In this document: positions 17,202 to 26,670 of the stretch, piece after piece
How positions within the stretch are numbered: the first letter of the stretch is position 1
Layout of the letters: each line of letters opens with the position of its first letter
From: Caproicibacterium amylolyticum
GTDB taxonomy: Bacteria > Bacillota > Clostridia > Oscillospirales > Acutalibacteraceae
DNA length: 64,000 nucleotides
Direction: 5' to 3'
NCBI RefSeq assembly: GCF_014467055.1
Contig: NZ_CP060696.1
Span: forward strand, 372,001 to 436,000
The notes under the pieces: generated by a model
What the model saw: the letters and a program-made list of their open reading frames with translations, nothing else
What the model was told of the DNA's origin: nothing
Database searches by the model: none
Translations under genes and position numbers: made by a program

Positions 17202-18520
17202 AGAGAAGTTTGCAATTTCAGGACTCCGAAAAATGAATCAGGCCGCTTTTAGCAGAAGTGTCTGAATTGATTTGGAATTGAAATATGCTCTGGAGACAGA
17301 CCAGTCTTCAGCGTATTCCATAAGATATGTTGTTACGAGGCGCAGGTAGGAATTTGTATTAGGGAATATTCCGACAACGTTGGTTCTTCGCCGGATTTCC
17401 CTGTTTAGCCGTTCCAGCATATTGGTCGATGAGATTTTGCGGGCATCAAGCTCAGGAAATGCGTAGAAAGCCAGTGAATCTTCCAGCTCATCTTCCAAAA
17501 CAGCAATCGCTCTGGGAAACCGCTTTTCATATTGCTCTGACAACTGTTTTGCGCGCTGCCGTGCCAGTTCGGCGGAAGGAGCCCGCCAGATTTCTTTCAA
17601 TTGGGCCGCAAAGGATTCCTTTTCTTTCTGCGGGACATGAGCCAAGATATTTCTCATGAAATGCACTTTGCAGCGCTGCCAAGATGCACCGGGAAAACTT
17701 TCGCGGATGGCGGCGATCAGCCCTTTGTTCGCATCGGAAACCACTAGCATCGGCGTTTTCAGGCCGCGATTCAGGAGATTTTGAAACAACTGGCAATAGC
17801 TCTCTCTGGATTCATCTAGCATCGGCTCCACGGCGAGAATATCCCGGTGTCCTTGCTCGTTCACGCCGCAGACAACCATTACCGCCATACTGACGACACG
17901 CCCGTCCATACGAACTTTTTCGTACAGGGCATCCGTCCAAATAACCGGATAGCGAGTATCCGTTAAAGAACGGCTGCGGAATTCTTGTACCTGCTCATTG
18001 AGCCCTTTTGTCATCTCACTGACCTGACTGCGGGAGAGGTTCTCTATCCCCAGACTATGAGCCAGCTTTTCCATTTTACGAGTGGAAACTCCCTGCACGA
18101 ACGCTTCCTGTATGACCTGTATCAGTGCTGCTTCGCTGCGTTTGCGTTCCGTCACAAAGAACGGGATGTAACCGCGACCGCGAAGCTTTGGCACCATAAG
18201 ATACATTGTCCCTACGCGAGTATCCAACCGCCGTGGCCGGTATCCGCAGCGATAGTCGCTGCGAGACGGACTGTGCACATTCTTCTCTGCTCCAGCAATC
18301 CCGGACACCTCTGCCTCCATCAGCTGGGCGCAGAGCCATTCCAGCATACTCAGCATCGGGTCAGGCTCCGCCATACATTTTAGTAGCAATTCCGTCAGAT
18401 CTGTGTTATTCTTTCTTTGAGCCATTGGGACCAACTCCTTCTTTGAATGTCTAGACACCATTCATTTTACCGGAGTCCCAATGGCTTTTCTATACTTTTA
18501 CGAAATTGCAAACTTTATTG
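17202..18520 (-). mobile_element. IS256-family element, copy 2
   Basis: Imperfect inverted ends share aagtttgcaatttc (near 17206 and, complemented, near 18515) and enclose one intact transposase gene. It sits immediately beyond the regulator remnant, whose missing part it probably displaced. Confidence 0.75.
17238..18425 (-). CDS. IS256-family transposase
   Basis: An intact 395-residue transposase with ATG 18425 (MAQRKNNTDLTELLLKC) 8 nt after AAGGAG. It has the mutator-type core: ENLSRSQVSEMTKGLNEQ, WTDALYEKVRMDGRVVSM, WQRCKVHFMRNILAHVPQKE and a C-terminal NMLERLNREIRRRTNVVG containing the catalytic Glu region. About 80% of residues appear shared with the frameshifted copy at 6976-8164 (estimate by eye), so the two are related but not recent twins. 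This copy is probably active and could supply transposase to the other. Confidence 0.9.
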   Translation of the reverse strand: MAQRKNNTDLTELLLKCMAEPDPMLSMLEWLCAQLMEAEVSGIAGAEKNVHSPSRSDYRCGYRPRRLDTRVGTMYLMVPKLRGRGYIPFFVTERKRSEAALIQVIQEAFVQGVSTRKMEKLAHSLGIENLSRSQVSEMTKGLNEQVQEFRSRSLTDTRYPVIWTDALYEKVRMDGRVVSMAVMVVCGVNEQGHRDILAVEPMLDESRESYCQLFQNLLNRGLKTPMLVVSDANKGLIAAIRESFPGASWQRCKVHFMRNILAHVPQKEKESFAAQLKEIWRAPSAELARQRAKQLSEQYEKRFPRAIAVLEDELEDSLAFYAFPELDARKISSTNMLERLNREIRRRTNVVGIFPNTNSYLRLVTTYLMEYAEDWSVSRAYFNSKSIQTLLLKAA

Positions 18521-18561
18521 TACTCTATCTTTTGTAATTTTTTAAAATTACAAAATAAAAA

Positions 18562-18589
18562 TTGCATTTCAGGATAAATGTGTTATAAT
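18562..18589 (+). promoter_or_regulatory. Promoter of restriction-modification operon
   Basis: TTGCAT (18562-18567) and TATAAT (18584-18589) are separated by 16 bp and lie about 50 bp before the first gene, just outside the IS256 end. Confidence 0.65.
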
Positions 18590-18636
18590 AGCATTAGATA
18601 AATAATTATAAGTGTAATTTCAGAAAGGCACGAAAC

Positions 18637-19209
18637 ATGAAAAAACTTGATGATATGGCTGACTTTATGACAGGTTCACCACAATTCCGTATAACAGAAA
18701 CATCAGACAAAGGAGCTCCAGTTTACACTTTTTATAGTCAAACCGACTTTATGAATGATGCGGCAGGCATCATTTCCGATATACCCCGGAACAAACAGGT
18801 GTGTACATTTGATTATGTGAGTACGCTGCAGCCGGGTGACCTTATATTCAGCTTGATTACTGGAAAAGCATCAATTGTCCACAGTGAACATGCAGGTTAC
18901 TTGTTTACGCAGAACTATATTAAGATTGTGCCCAACAAGGATTTAGAGGTAAAATTTTTAGCTTACTTGTTAAATGAAAACCATGGGATAAAAAAGCAGC
19001 TATTCATCGGTTTGCAGGGTTCACAGGTTTTAAAATATACTCTGATGCAGTTGAGAGCACTGGAAATAGGGAAAATACCTTCAAAAAAGAAGCAAAAGTT
19101 AATTGGGCAGATTTATTTTGACCAAATACACCTGCAGGCAGTGAAAAACCAAGCAGCTGAACTGGAAACAATTTTAGTGTTGTCTAAATTGGAAGGAACG
19201 TGCAAATGA
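18637..19209 (+). CDS. Half-length HsdS-like specificity protein
   Basis: This 190-residue protein contains one target-recognition domain (STLQPGDLIFSLITGKASIV, then FLAYLLNENHGIKKQL and GLQGSQVLKYTLMQLRALEI) and one helical spacer (KKQKLIGQIYFDQIHLQ). Normal HsdS subunits have two of each and about 400 residues. The stop overlaps the hsdR start (ATGA), so it is translationally coupled at the head of the operon. A full two-domain HsdS follows hsdR. The half subunit might dimerise as an alternative specificity subunit, act in regulation, or be a remnant; no frameshift is visible, so I treat it as a gene. Confidence 0.75.
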   Translation: MKKLDDMADFMTGSPQFRITETSDKGAPVYTFYSQTDFMNDAAGIISDIPRNKQVCTFDYVSTLQPGDLIFSLITGKASIVHSEHAGYLFTQNYIKIVPNKDLEVKFLAYLLNENHGIKKQLFIGLQGSQVLKYTLMQLRALEIGKIPSKKKQKLIGQIYFDQIHLQAVKNQAAELETILVLSKLEGTCK

Positions 19210-22200
19210 TGACAGAAGTACAGTTTGAATCTGAACTTACAGATTATTTAAGCAGCGAGTCAAGTAACGTCAGAGGTGATACAGAAGAATCAGTAGGCAC
19301 TTTTCTTAGTAAAGGTGTTATGTCATGGAAATATGAAAAAGGAATCAAAACAACGGAACAGCTCTGGGATAACTTTAAGAAAATTCTTGAAAAACACAAT
19401 CAAGACACGCTGGAATACCCACTCAGTGTTGTGGAATTCAATCAGGTAAAACGAATTATATCTGACCTAAAAACACCGTATCAGGCGGGACAGTTCCTCT
19501 ATGGCTTGAATGGAGTCTCCCAAATAGAAATTGACTTGGATGATGGCCGACATGTGTTTTTAACAGTGTTTGACCAACAGCAGATAGGGGCCGGTGACAC
19601 GATTTATCAGGTGGTAAATCAAATAGCGCGTCCAGCTAAAATTATTGGGAAACAGGCCAGAAGATTTGACACAACTTTGCTTGTAAATGGTTTGCCAATG
19701 ATACAGATTGAAGAAAAGAAAGACACCCACGACGTAAATGAAGCGTTGAATCAGATGAAGCAGTATATAGATGAGAATCAGTACAGCGATATCTTTTCAA
19801 CACTGCAGATTTTAGTGGCAGTTACTCCAAACGATGTGCGTTATATGGCGAACACGACTGCTGAAACTTTTAACAAAGACTTTGCGTTTCACTGGCAGAG
19901 AAAGAGTGATAATGGAATTGTGCGGAATTGGAAAGAGTTTGCACATTCCATGCTGAATATTCCAATGGCACATCAGATGGCGACGAACTTTATGATTTTG
20001 GATGGAACGAAAAATAGGCAGTCCTTAAAAGTAATGCGGCCGTATCAGGTGTATGCAACGCAGAAAGTTATTACGGAATTGAAAAAAATTGACTTTAGCA
20101 TGGGAACAAATAAAGTCGGTTATATTTGGCATACAACCGGTTCCGGAAAAACAATCACAAGTTTTAAAACAGCATGGACGGCCAGTCGTATGCCCGGCAT
20201 TGACAAAGTCGTCTTTGTTGTGGACCGTATTGCGCTGACAAAACAGACGAGCGAAAATTACAAAGCATATGACCCGGATGCCAGTGAGGAAAATGTTGGC
20301 GTAATTCGTGACACAAATAATACAACAGACTTGAGCCGAAAATTAAAGAGCAATGATAATAACATTATTGTGACATCTGTGCAGAAACTTGAAAAACTCA
20401 TCAAACGGAAATCTTTTAAATCACCAAAGAAAAACATTGTGTTTATTGTGGATGAAGCGCACCGTTCCACCGGCGGTGACAGTTTTCAAGCAATACAAAA
20501 AGCGTTTGAACATTCCGCATGGGTTGGTTATACTGGTACGCCGATGTTTGACGAAACAACAACGGGACTCAGAACGGAAGACATTTTTGGACCGCTGCTG
20601 CATGCTTATACAATCCGTGAGGCGATAGCCGACAGAAATGTGCTTGGTTTTAAAGTCGATTTTGAAACGACCATCAACAAAGAGCAGATAAAAAAAGAGT
20701 ATCTTCCGGTTTTTTACCGAGAACATCACAGTGGCTGGAGCGATGAACAGATTCAAAACAAAATTGACAATCTGATGCCGGAAGATATGGATGATGCTGT
20801 TGAACCGAGTTTTTATGATGAGAACAAAGAACATATAAAATTGGTCGTTGAAGACATTTTTAAAAAGTGGAGAAACCGTTCCAATGACGGCAAATATAAT
20901 GCTTTGCTTACAACACACGTCGGCGGAGGAAAAGCAAGTACACCTATGGCGATGATGTACTTCAGAGAATTTCAGCGGGTAAATGAAGAACACCGGAAAA
21001 GCGGCGGACTGATACTGAAAGTCGCGGTTACATTTAGCATGAATACGTCAAATAGTGACAGCATGCTGGAAACAAACAAAGACCTGTTTGAGGCAATGGA
21101 TGCATACAACAAAGAATTTGGTACGAAATTCGGCATGGATGATGTTTCCGGCTATACGCAGGATGTTACAAGCCGTCTGAACAGGACAACGAGTGACGGA
21201 AATTTTCTTGACTTGGTGATTGTAGTGGACCAGCTGCTTACAGGATTTGATGCGCCGGAATTAAATACACTTTATGTAGACAGAACACTGAAAGGTGCCG
21301 GTCTGATACAGGCATATTCCAGAACAAATAGAATTGCGGATATGCAGGACAAACCGTGGGGTCATATTGTGAATTATCGGTGGCCGGCTCAGAATGAAAA
21401 ACTGATGAACAACGCACTTGCAATCTATTCGAATAAGGATTCTGCTAAGTTGTCCGAAGAGGAACAACGCAAAGCAAACCAAAAAAGCGGTGTGATTGCT
21501 GAACCGTTTGAAACAGTATTTAACAAGCAGAAAGAAGTAGTCAAACAATTAAGAGAACTTACCAGTGCATTTCAGCAAATTCCACAGTCAGAAAAGAAAG
21601 AAGAGGAAATGTTTGCGCTGCTGCAGGAATACAACCGAGGTATGGCAAAGTTAAAGCAATATGGTCCAGACACAGTGTTCGGGCAGCCGGTTGGTTTTGA
21701 TTATACCAATCCCGACGAACTTACTGCAAAATTAGGCATGACAAGCGAAGAGGAGCAAACGCTTACAGTTGTTTTAGCAAATGAATTAAAACAGCGCATT
21801 GCAAAGAAAAAGAACATTCCTGTTTACCAGATCGAACTGAAAATGACGCACGTCAAAGATATACAAGTTAATTACGATTATCTGACAGAATTACTTGAAA
21901 AATTGTTGAATCAAGTGCATGATAATGAAATGGAAGAGGCGAAAGACACCAAAAAGGATATTGACCGGTTCGCACTGACGCTGGAAAATCGTGCATATGC
22001 AAAGCAGATTAACAACGCGTCTGCCGCAATTCTCAAAAAGCAGTACCCGCCAAAGGATTCCGGCTTCGTTTACCCGATTCGTCTGAAAAACAGTGAAGAT
22101 GTTATTCGCAATGCGAACAATATCAGCATTGACCGGCTGTTTTTGGATTTTCGGGTAAAGTGGGGCATTGCCGATATTATAACCAGTGTGCAGATGAGAG

Positions 22201-22406
22201 AATTGTTTTCTCAGCACCATTATGGCAAACAGGATTTGGATGACATGAACGAAATTACGGATATCGTCAGTAAAGCGTGCCAGCAGTACAAAGAGCTTGC
22301 GCACGATGGAAAAATCCAAGCAATGTCACGCATCAAGTACCGCAACAGCCTGCGCAAAGCCATTTATGACCTTGCAGACGGACAAGTGGAGTATGAAATA
22401 CAGTAA
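19206..22406 (+). CDS. hsdR: Type I restriction enzyme, R subunit
   Basis: The ATG at 19206 (followed by a second ATG) lies after AAGGA and overlaps the previous stop. The 1,066-residue protein has an N-terminal PD-(D/E)xK nuclease (IQIEEKKDTHD supplies E-x-K), then a superfamily 2 translocase: Walker A TTGSGKTITS, DEAH box VDEAHRSTGG, motif III GYTGTPMF and motif VI QAYSRTNRI. The C-terminal third is helical and would bind the HsdM/HsdS complex. Together they cut unmodified DNA after ATP-driven translocation. It appears intact. Confidence 0.95.
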   Translation: MMTEVQFESELTDYLSSESSNVRGDTEESVGTFLSKGVMSWKYEKGIKTTEQLWDNFKKILEKHNQDTLEYPLSVVEFNQVKRIISDLKTPYQAGQFLYGLNGVSQIEIDLDDGRHVFLTVFDQQQIGAGDTIYQVVNQIARPAKIIGKQARRFDTTLLVNGLPMIQIEEKKDTHDVNEALNQMKQYIDENQYSDIFSTLQILVAVTPNDVRYMANTTAETFNKDFAFHWQRKSDNGIVRNWKEFAHSMLNIPMAHQMATNFMILDGTKNRQSLKVMRPYQVYATQKVITELKKIDFSMGTNKVGYIWHTTGSGKTITSFKTAWTASRMPGIDKVVFVVDRIALTKQTSENYKAYDPDASEENVGVIRDTNNTTDLSRKLKSNDNNIIVTSVQKLEKLIKRKSFKSPKKNIVFIVDEAHRSTGGDSFQAIQKAFEHSAWVGYTGTPMFDETTTGLRTEDIFGPLLHAYTIREAIADRNVLGFKVDFETTINKEQIKKEYLPVFYREHHSGWSDEQIQNKIDNLMPEDMDDAVEPSFYDENKEHIKLVVEDIFKKWRNRSNDGKYNALLTTHVGGGKASTPMAMMYFREFQRVNEEHRKSGGLILKVAVTFSMNTSNSDSMLETNKDLFEAMDAYNKEFGTKFGMDDVSGYTQDVTSRLNRTTSDGNFLDLVIVVDQLLTGFDAPELNTLYVDRTLKGAGLIQAYSRTNRIADMQDKPWGHIVNYRWPAQNEKLMNNALAIYSNKDSAKLSEEEQRKANQKSGVIAEPFETVFNKQKEVVKQLRELTSAFQQIPQSEKKEEEMFALLQEYNRGMAKLKQYGPDTVFGQPVGFDYTNPDELTAKLGMTSEEEQTLTVVLANELKQRIAKKKNIPVYQIELKMTHVKDIQVNYDYLTELLEKLLNQVHDNEMEEAKDTKKDIDRFALTLENRAYAKQINNASAAILKKQYPPKDSGFVYPIRLKNSEDVIRNANNISIDRLFLDFRVKWGIADIITSVQMRELFSQHHYGKQDLDDMNEITDIVSKACQQYKELAHDGKIQAMSRIKYRNSLRKAIYDLADGQVEYEIQ

Positions 22407-22423
22407 GATTGGATTGAACACAA

Positions 22424-23617
22424 ATGGACGAAAAAAAAAGGAATGTTCCAAAGATACGGTTTCCTGGTTTTACTGACGAGTGGGAACAGCGTAAGTTATC
22501 TGAAATGTGCGGTACTTTTGAGTATGGACTTAACGCAGCCGCTAAGGAGTTTGACGGAAAAAACAAATACATCAGAATCACGGATATTGATGATGCCAGC
22601 AGAGAGTTCTTGCTTTCTGATCTTTCGTCCCCTGATATTTGCCTTGATGGTATGTCGAAATATCTACTCTCAAGCGGAGATATTGTCTTTGCACGAACTG
22701 GTGCAAGTGTCGGAAAAACCTACATTTACAGGGAAAACGACGGCATTGTGTACTTTGCAGGTTTCCTTATTCGGGCAAAAGTCAATCAGGACAATGATGC
22801 AGAATTTGTTTTTCAAAGCACCCTTTCGCCGAGCTATGAGAAGTATATTCGTATTACCTCGCAGCGATCTGGACAGCCGGGTGTAAACGCACAAGAGTAC
22901 GGTGAGTACGACTTGTTCGCCCCGTCAAAAGAGGAACAGCAAAGAATTGGACACTTCCTGCGAGGTATTGACAACCTTATCACCCTTCATCAGCGTAAGT
23001 TAGACCACCTGAAAGAACTGAAAAAAGGGCTGCTGCAGAAAATGTTTCCGAAAAATGGTGCAAGCGTTCCGGAAATACGTTTTCCCGGATTTACTGACGC
23101 ATGGGAACAGCGTAAGGTTAGAGAAATAGCAGACAGATATGATAATCTCCGTATTCCGGTTGCGTCAAATCTGAGAACGGCAGGCTCCACACCATATTAT
23201 GGAGCAAACGGAATACAAGATTATGTTGAGGGATTTACGCACGATGGTGAGTTCGTTCTTGTAGCAGAGGACGGAGCTAATGACTTGAAGAACTATCCTG
23301 TGAAATGCGTTAAAGGGCGCATTTGGGTTAATAATCACGCTCATGTCTTGCAAGGAAAGCAAGAAACCACTGACAATCGCTTCCTTGCTTATGCGATAAG
23401 TCAAGCTGATATTGAATCCATTCTGGTGGGTGGAAGTCGTGCAAAACTGAACGCAGAAACACTTATGGAAGTGGAATTGCTCTTGCCATCAAAGGATGAA
23501 CAAATTGAAATTGGCAATTATATCGTTCGCATCGACCGCCTTATCACCCTTCATCAGCGTAAGTTAGACCACCTAAAAGAACTGAAAAAAGGGCTGTTGC
23601 AGCAAATGTTTGTATAA
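22424..23617 (+). CDS. hsdS: Type I specificity subunit, two recognition domains
   Basis: This 397-residue protein has two tandem halves, each starting (K/E)IRFPGFTDxWEQRK and ending LITLHQRKLDHLKELKKGLL. Each half has one target-recognition domain and one conserved spacer helix; together they read a bipartite DNA site. The DNA encoding the repeated parts is nearly identical (see repeat entry), so recombination could exchange recognition domains. It lies between hsdR and hsdM, an order less usual than R-M-S. It appears intact. Confidence 0.95.
   Translation: MDEKKRNVPKIRFPGFTDEWEQRKLSEMCGTFEYGLNAAAKEFDGKNKYIRITDIDDASREFLLSDLSSPDICLDGMSKYLLSSGDIVFARTGASVGKTYIYRENDGIVYFAGFLIRAKVNQDNDAEFVFQSTLSPSYEKYIRITSQRSGQPGVNAQEYGEYDLFAPSKEEQQRIGHFLRGIDNLITLHQRKLDHLKELKKGLLQKMFPKNGASVPEIRFPGFTDAWEQRKVREIADRYDNLRIPVASNLRTAGSTPYYGANGIQDYVEGFTHDGEFVLVAEDGANDLKNYPVKCVKGRIWVNNHAHVLQGKQETTDNRFLAYAISQADIESILVGGSRAKLNAETLMEVELLLPSKDEQIEIGNYIVRIDRLITLHQRKLDHLKELKKGLLQQMFV
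22975..23602 (+). repeat. Direct repeats inside hsdS (64 bp, 564 bp apart)
   Basis: 22975-23038 and 23539-23602 differ at two positions and encode the repeated LITLHQRKLDHLKELKKG helix. A shorter pair encodes RFPGFTDxWEQRK (22456-22494 and 23080-23115). Such repeats permit domain shuffling. Confidence 0.85.
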
Positions 23618-23635
23618 AAGAAAGGACAAATAAAA

Positions 23636-25222
23636 ATGAGTAATGCAGTACAGGAAAATGCGGGCAGACTTTGGGCAATGGCCAATGAACTGCGCGGCAC
23701 AATGGACGCTTCAGAATATAAAAACTACATACTTGGTTTTATGTTTTACAGATATTTGTCGGAACATCAGGAAAAATATCTGGCTGAAAACAATGTGATT
23801 GATATTGCTGAAGGTCAGACAGTCAACGACGCTTACCAGAAGCAGGTGGCTGCCGATGGTTGGCAGGATTACCTTGAGGATATTACCGCGTCGCTTGGTT
23901 ATGCCATCGAGCCGGATGACACTTGGGCAACATTGATTGATAAAGTTAATCATTCACAGGTGATTCCAAGCGATTATCAGAAACTATTTGATGACTTCAA
24001 CAAAAATGCGCAGCAAAACCCAGAAGCTGCAAAAGATTTTTACGGCGTGTTCAATGATTTGAATCTGGGTGATTCGCGCCTTGGCAGTTCAACAAATGAG
24101 CGTGCAAAGTCGCTGAACAGCGTAGTCAAATTGATTGATGGAATTGATTACAAAGGCAAAGACGGCAAAGATGTTTTAGGCGAAATTTATGAATATTTGA
24201 TTGGCCAGTTTGCCGCTAATGCCGGCAAAAAGGGCGGAGAATTTTATACACCGCATCAGGTAAGCAGAATTTTAGCGAAAATTGTTACCAGCAGTACAGC
24301 ACCCTCTGACGATTTCTTTAAAGTTTATGACCCGACAATGGGTTCCGGCTCTTTGCTGCTGACAGTCGGGCAGGAAAATGCAGACAAATACCCAATGAAG
24401 TATTACGGGCAGGAGCTGAACACAACTACATTCAACTTGGCACGAATGAACCTGATGATGCATGATGTTACTTTTAATAATATGCAGCTCAGTAATGCGG
24501 ATACGCTGGAGGCGGACTGGCCGGATGGTTTGGATGATAAGGGAATAGACCGTCCGCGTAACTTTGATGCTGTTGTTGCAAATCCACCGTATTCTGCAAA
24601 GTGGGATAATAACGATTCCAAATTGAAAGATGCTCGTTTTAAAAAATACGGCAAACTGGCGCCGGCATCAAAGGCAGACTATGCATTTTTGTTGCATGGC
24701 TTGTATCATTTGAATGATGCTGGAACTATGGCAATCGTTTTGCCGCACGGCGTGCTATTCAGAGGCGGCACAGAGGGTAAAATCCGTCAGGCGTTAATCG
24801 AAAAGCACCAGATTGATACGATTATAGGTTTGCCTGCAAACTTGTTTTACGGCACAGGTATTCCAACAATCATTATAGTGTTAAAACGGAACAGGCCAAA
24901 CAGCGACGTGCTTTTTATTGATGCGAGCAAAGAATTTGAAAAAAGCAAGAATCAGAATACTTTAACAGAGGAGAATGTTGCGAAGATTGTAAATACATTT
25001 TCAGAACGCAAAGATGTTGAAAAGTATGCACATTTGGCTTCTTTGGAAGAAATCAAGCAGAATGATTATAACTTGAACATTCCTCGCTATGTAGATATTT
25101 TTGAGGAGGAAGAACCAGTTGACCTTGAAAAAGTGAGCGAGCAGTTAATGCAGGACAATAAAGATATTGAAGAACTGGAAGCTAAAATCAACGACCAGTT
25201 GAAAATTCTTGGCGTGAAATAA
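23636..25222 (+). CDS. hsdM: Type I DNA methyltransferase, M subunit
   Basis: A 528-residue N6-adenine methyltransferase. The N-terminal helical domain (SEYKNYILGFMFYRYLSEHQ) is typical of HsdM. The catalytic domain has GGEFYTPHQVSRIL, the SAM-binding motif I DPTMGSGSLLL and motif IV NPPY (ANPPYSAKW). The C-terminal helices (LEKVSEQLMQDNKDIEELEA) contact HsdS. It is last in the operon, 18 nt after hsdS. It both protects host DNA and forms part of the restriction complex. It appears intact. Confidence 0.95.
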   Translation: MSNAVQENAGRLWAMANELRGTMDASEYKNYILGFMFYRYLSEHQEKYLAENNVIDIAEGQTVNDAYQKQVAADGWQDYLEDITASLGYAIEPDDTWATLIDKVNHSQVIPSDYQKLFDDFNKNAQQNPEAAKDFYGVFNDLNLGDSRLGSSTNERAKSLNSVVKLIDGIDYKGKDGKDVLGEIYEYLIGQFAANAGKKGGEFYTPHQVSRILAKIVTSSTAPSDDFFKVYDPTMGSGSLLLTVGQENADKYPMKYYGQELNTTTFNLARMNLMMHDVTFNNMQLSNADTLEADWPDGLDDKGIDRPRNFDAVVANPPYSAKWDNNDSKLKDARFKKYGKLAPASKADYAFLLHGLYHLNDAGTMAIVLPHGVLFRGGTEGKIRQALIEKHQIDTIIGLPANLFYGTGIPTIIIVLKRNRPNSDVLFIDASKEFEKSKNQNTLTEENVAKIVNTFSERKDVEKYAHLASLEEIKQNDYNLNIPRYVDIFEEEEPVDLEKVSEQLMQDNKDIEELEAKINDQLKILGVK

Positions 25223-25569
25223 TTGCTTTAATTTAAAGGAAAGGGCATCTTTCATTCCAGGGTAGACGATATCTTGCTTTTCACCGACCAGATTAACGCT
25301 TTGCCACGAAAAAACTGTTTAAGAGAAGTTGCGAATTCTTTACAGAAAGTTTGGGTTATATATTACAGAGGTTGTAAAGCATCTGTTTCGCAATGAAGAT
25401 ATGAACCGACTGTTTTCGGACAAAAGAGTTCGTATTTGCCATATCCTGCAAAAGAGGCAAGCTTAAAGATTTGATTGACAAGGAGTTTGGCAGCACTTCT
25501 GATTATGTGACAGCTTAATAATCAGTTTCTGCGTGGCTCATTGTTTTCCTGAAAGAAGACTGTGTAATT
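25223..25569 (+). other. Degenerate sequence after hsdM
   Basis: Short frames separated by stops, for example KLKDLIDKEFGSTSDYVTA before a TAA near 25517, look like the end of a decayed gene I cannot name. The stretch aagagaagttgcgaattc near 25323 resembles the IS256-family ends at 6.93 and 17.20 kb and may be a solo end. Confidence 0.4.
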
Positions 25570-26667
25570 ATGGAATTGAAAAATCCATTTGCTGTGCGCA
25601 ACAACAAAATTATTACGATTGCTGATATTACAGCAGAGGAACGGGGAAGGAAATGCAACTGCACTTGCCCAGCCTGCGGAGGTCATTTTCTCGCCGCTTT
25701 GGGCACGGTAAATCAGCCGCATTTTCGACACGATGGTGAGCCATGTGATTTCGTAAAAGCAAGTATGACAGCACTTTATGGACTGCTTGCCGATGCACTG
25801 AATGAAAAACCACAATTTACGTTTCCAGCTTGTTATGGCAGATTCTACATGATTGATTTAAAGCGAGAGCCTGTCATGGCGGACATTTACGACAATGCCC
25901 AAATAGGCCCTGCACCTTTTAATGGAAATAATGATTGCCTGATAAAATCCGAAGGATATACGGTACAAAATTATGAAATTCATAGAAATGGGAAAGGACT
26001 CCCTGATGCAATGCTTCTCTCTGACGCGAAGAGCCTGCATCAGCTTGCGGTTACTTTGATTCCACCGCCGACACTCTGCAAAATTCCAAAAGGAAAAACT
26101 TTTCAAGAACTGCCTACGGTGAACATTCAAATAGATAACGCAGTTGATTTGTATCATATTAAATCTGCAAATTTAAAAGAGCAGCTTCGCGATTCTACAG
26201 ATAACAAACGATGGATTAACCACCCTAAAATTGATACTTGGATGCAAGAAAAATTGAAAGATCAGTCGGCATATTATGCGAGACAAGAACAGTCTGAAAA
26301 GGAGCGAAAGCAGGAACAACTAGAAAGACAAACACGCAGAATGAAAAAATATAATCCTTTATGGCAGCAAACAGAAAGTGACCGACAAGATCCATGGGCA
26401 GAATCGGTAAAATTACTTCCTAAATTGACACCGGAAAGGCAGCAAGAAATCAGTCGAATTTTATCTCGCAAATTTGCTGTTATACCTGAGACAATGGTAA
26501 AAGATGATGACGGACGGCGATGGTGCGTTTGCAATTTGTGTGGCTGTTGGAAACCTACTGATGACATGATTTCATTTGGAGGCATCGGTGATTCTATTAA
26601 TCGTGGTATTTGCAAAGGATGTGCACAGAAAAAGGAGTCGTCAACAGAAAAGAGGACAAAATATTAA
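25570..26667 (+). CDS. CoiA-like protein with two zinc-ribbon segments
   Basis: This predicts 365 residues. The N-terminus (residues 1-90) has CTCPACGGHFLAALGTVNQP then HFRHDGEPC, the zinc-binding and substrate-recognition pattern of the CoiA-like family, whose members contain a nuclease-like domain used in DNA uptake or defence. Residues 220-275 are a charged coiled coil rich in Glu, Arg and Gln. The C-terminus has another ribbon, CNLCGCWKPTDDM...CKGC. I cannot see a complete PD-(D/E)xK core, so nuclease activity is unproven. It follows the type I restriction operon on the same strand, and a defence role is inferred from that only. Confidence 0.6.
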   Translation: MELKNPFAVRNNKIITIADITAEERGRKCNCTCPACGGHFLAALGTVNQPHFRHDGEPCDFVKASMTALYGLLADALNEKPQFTFPACYGRFYMIDLKREPVMADIYDNAQIGPAPFNGNNDCLIKSEGYTVQNYEIHRNGKGLPDAMLLSDAKSLHQLAVTLIPPPTLCKIPKGKTFQELPTVNIQIDNAVDLYHIKSANLKEQLRDSTDNKRWINHPKIDTWMQEKLKDQSAYYARQEQSEKERKQEQLERQTRRMKKYNPLWQQTESDRQDPWAESVKLLPKLTPERQQEISRILSRKFAVIPETMVKDDDGRRWCVCNLCGCWKPTDDMISFGGIGDSINRGICKGCAQKKESSTEKRTKY

Positions 26668-26670
26668 GCA

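Noticed and set aside
25315..25340. Solo IS256-family end as proof of an insertion
   Set aside because: Only about 12 bases match and no partner end was found; kept as a note only.
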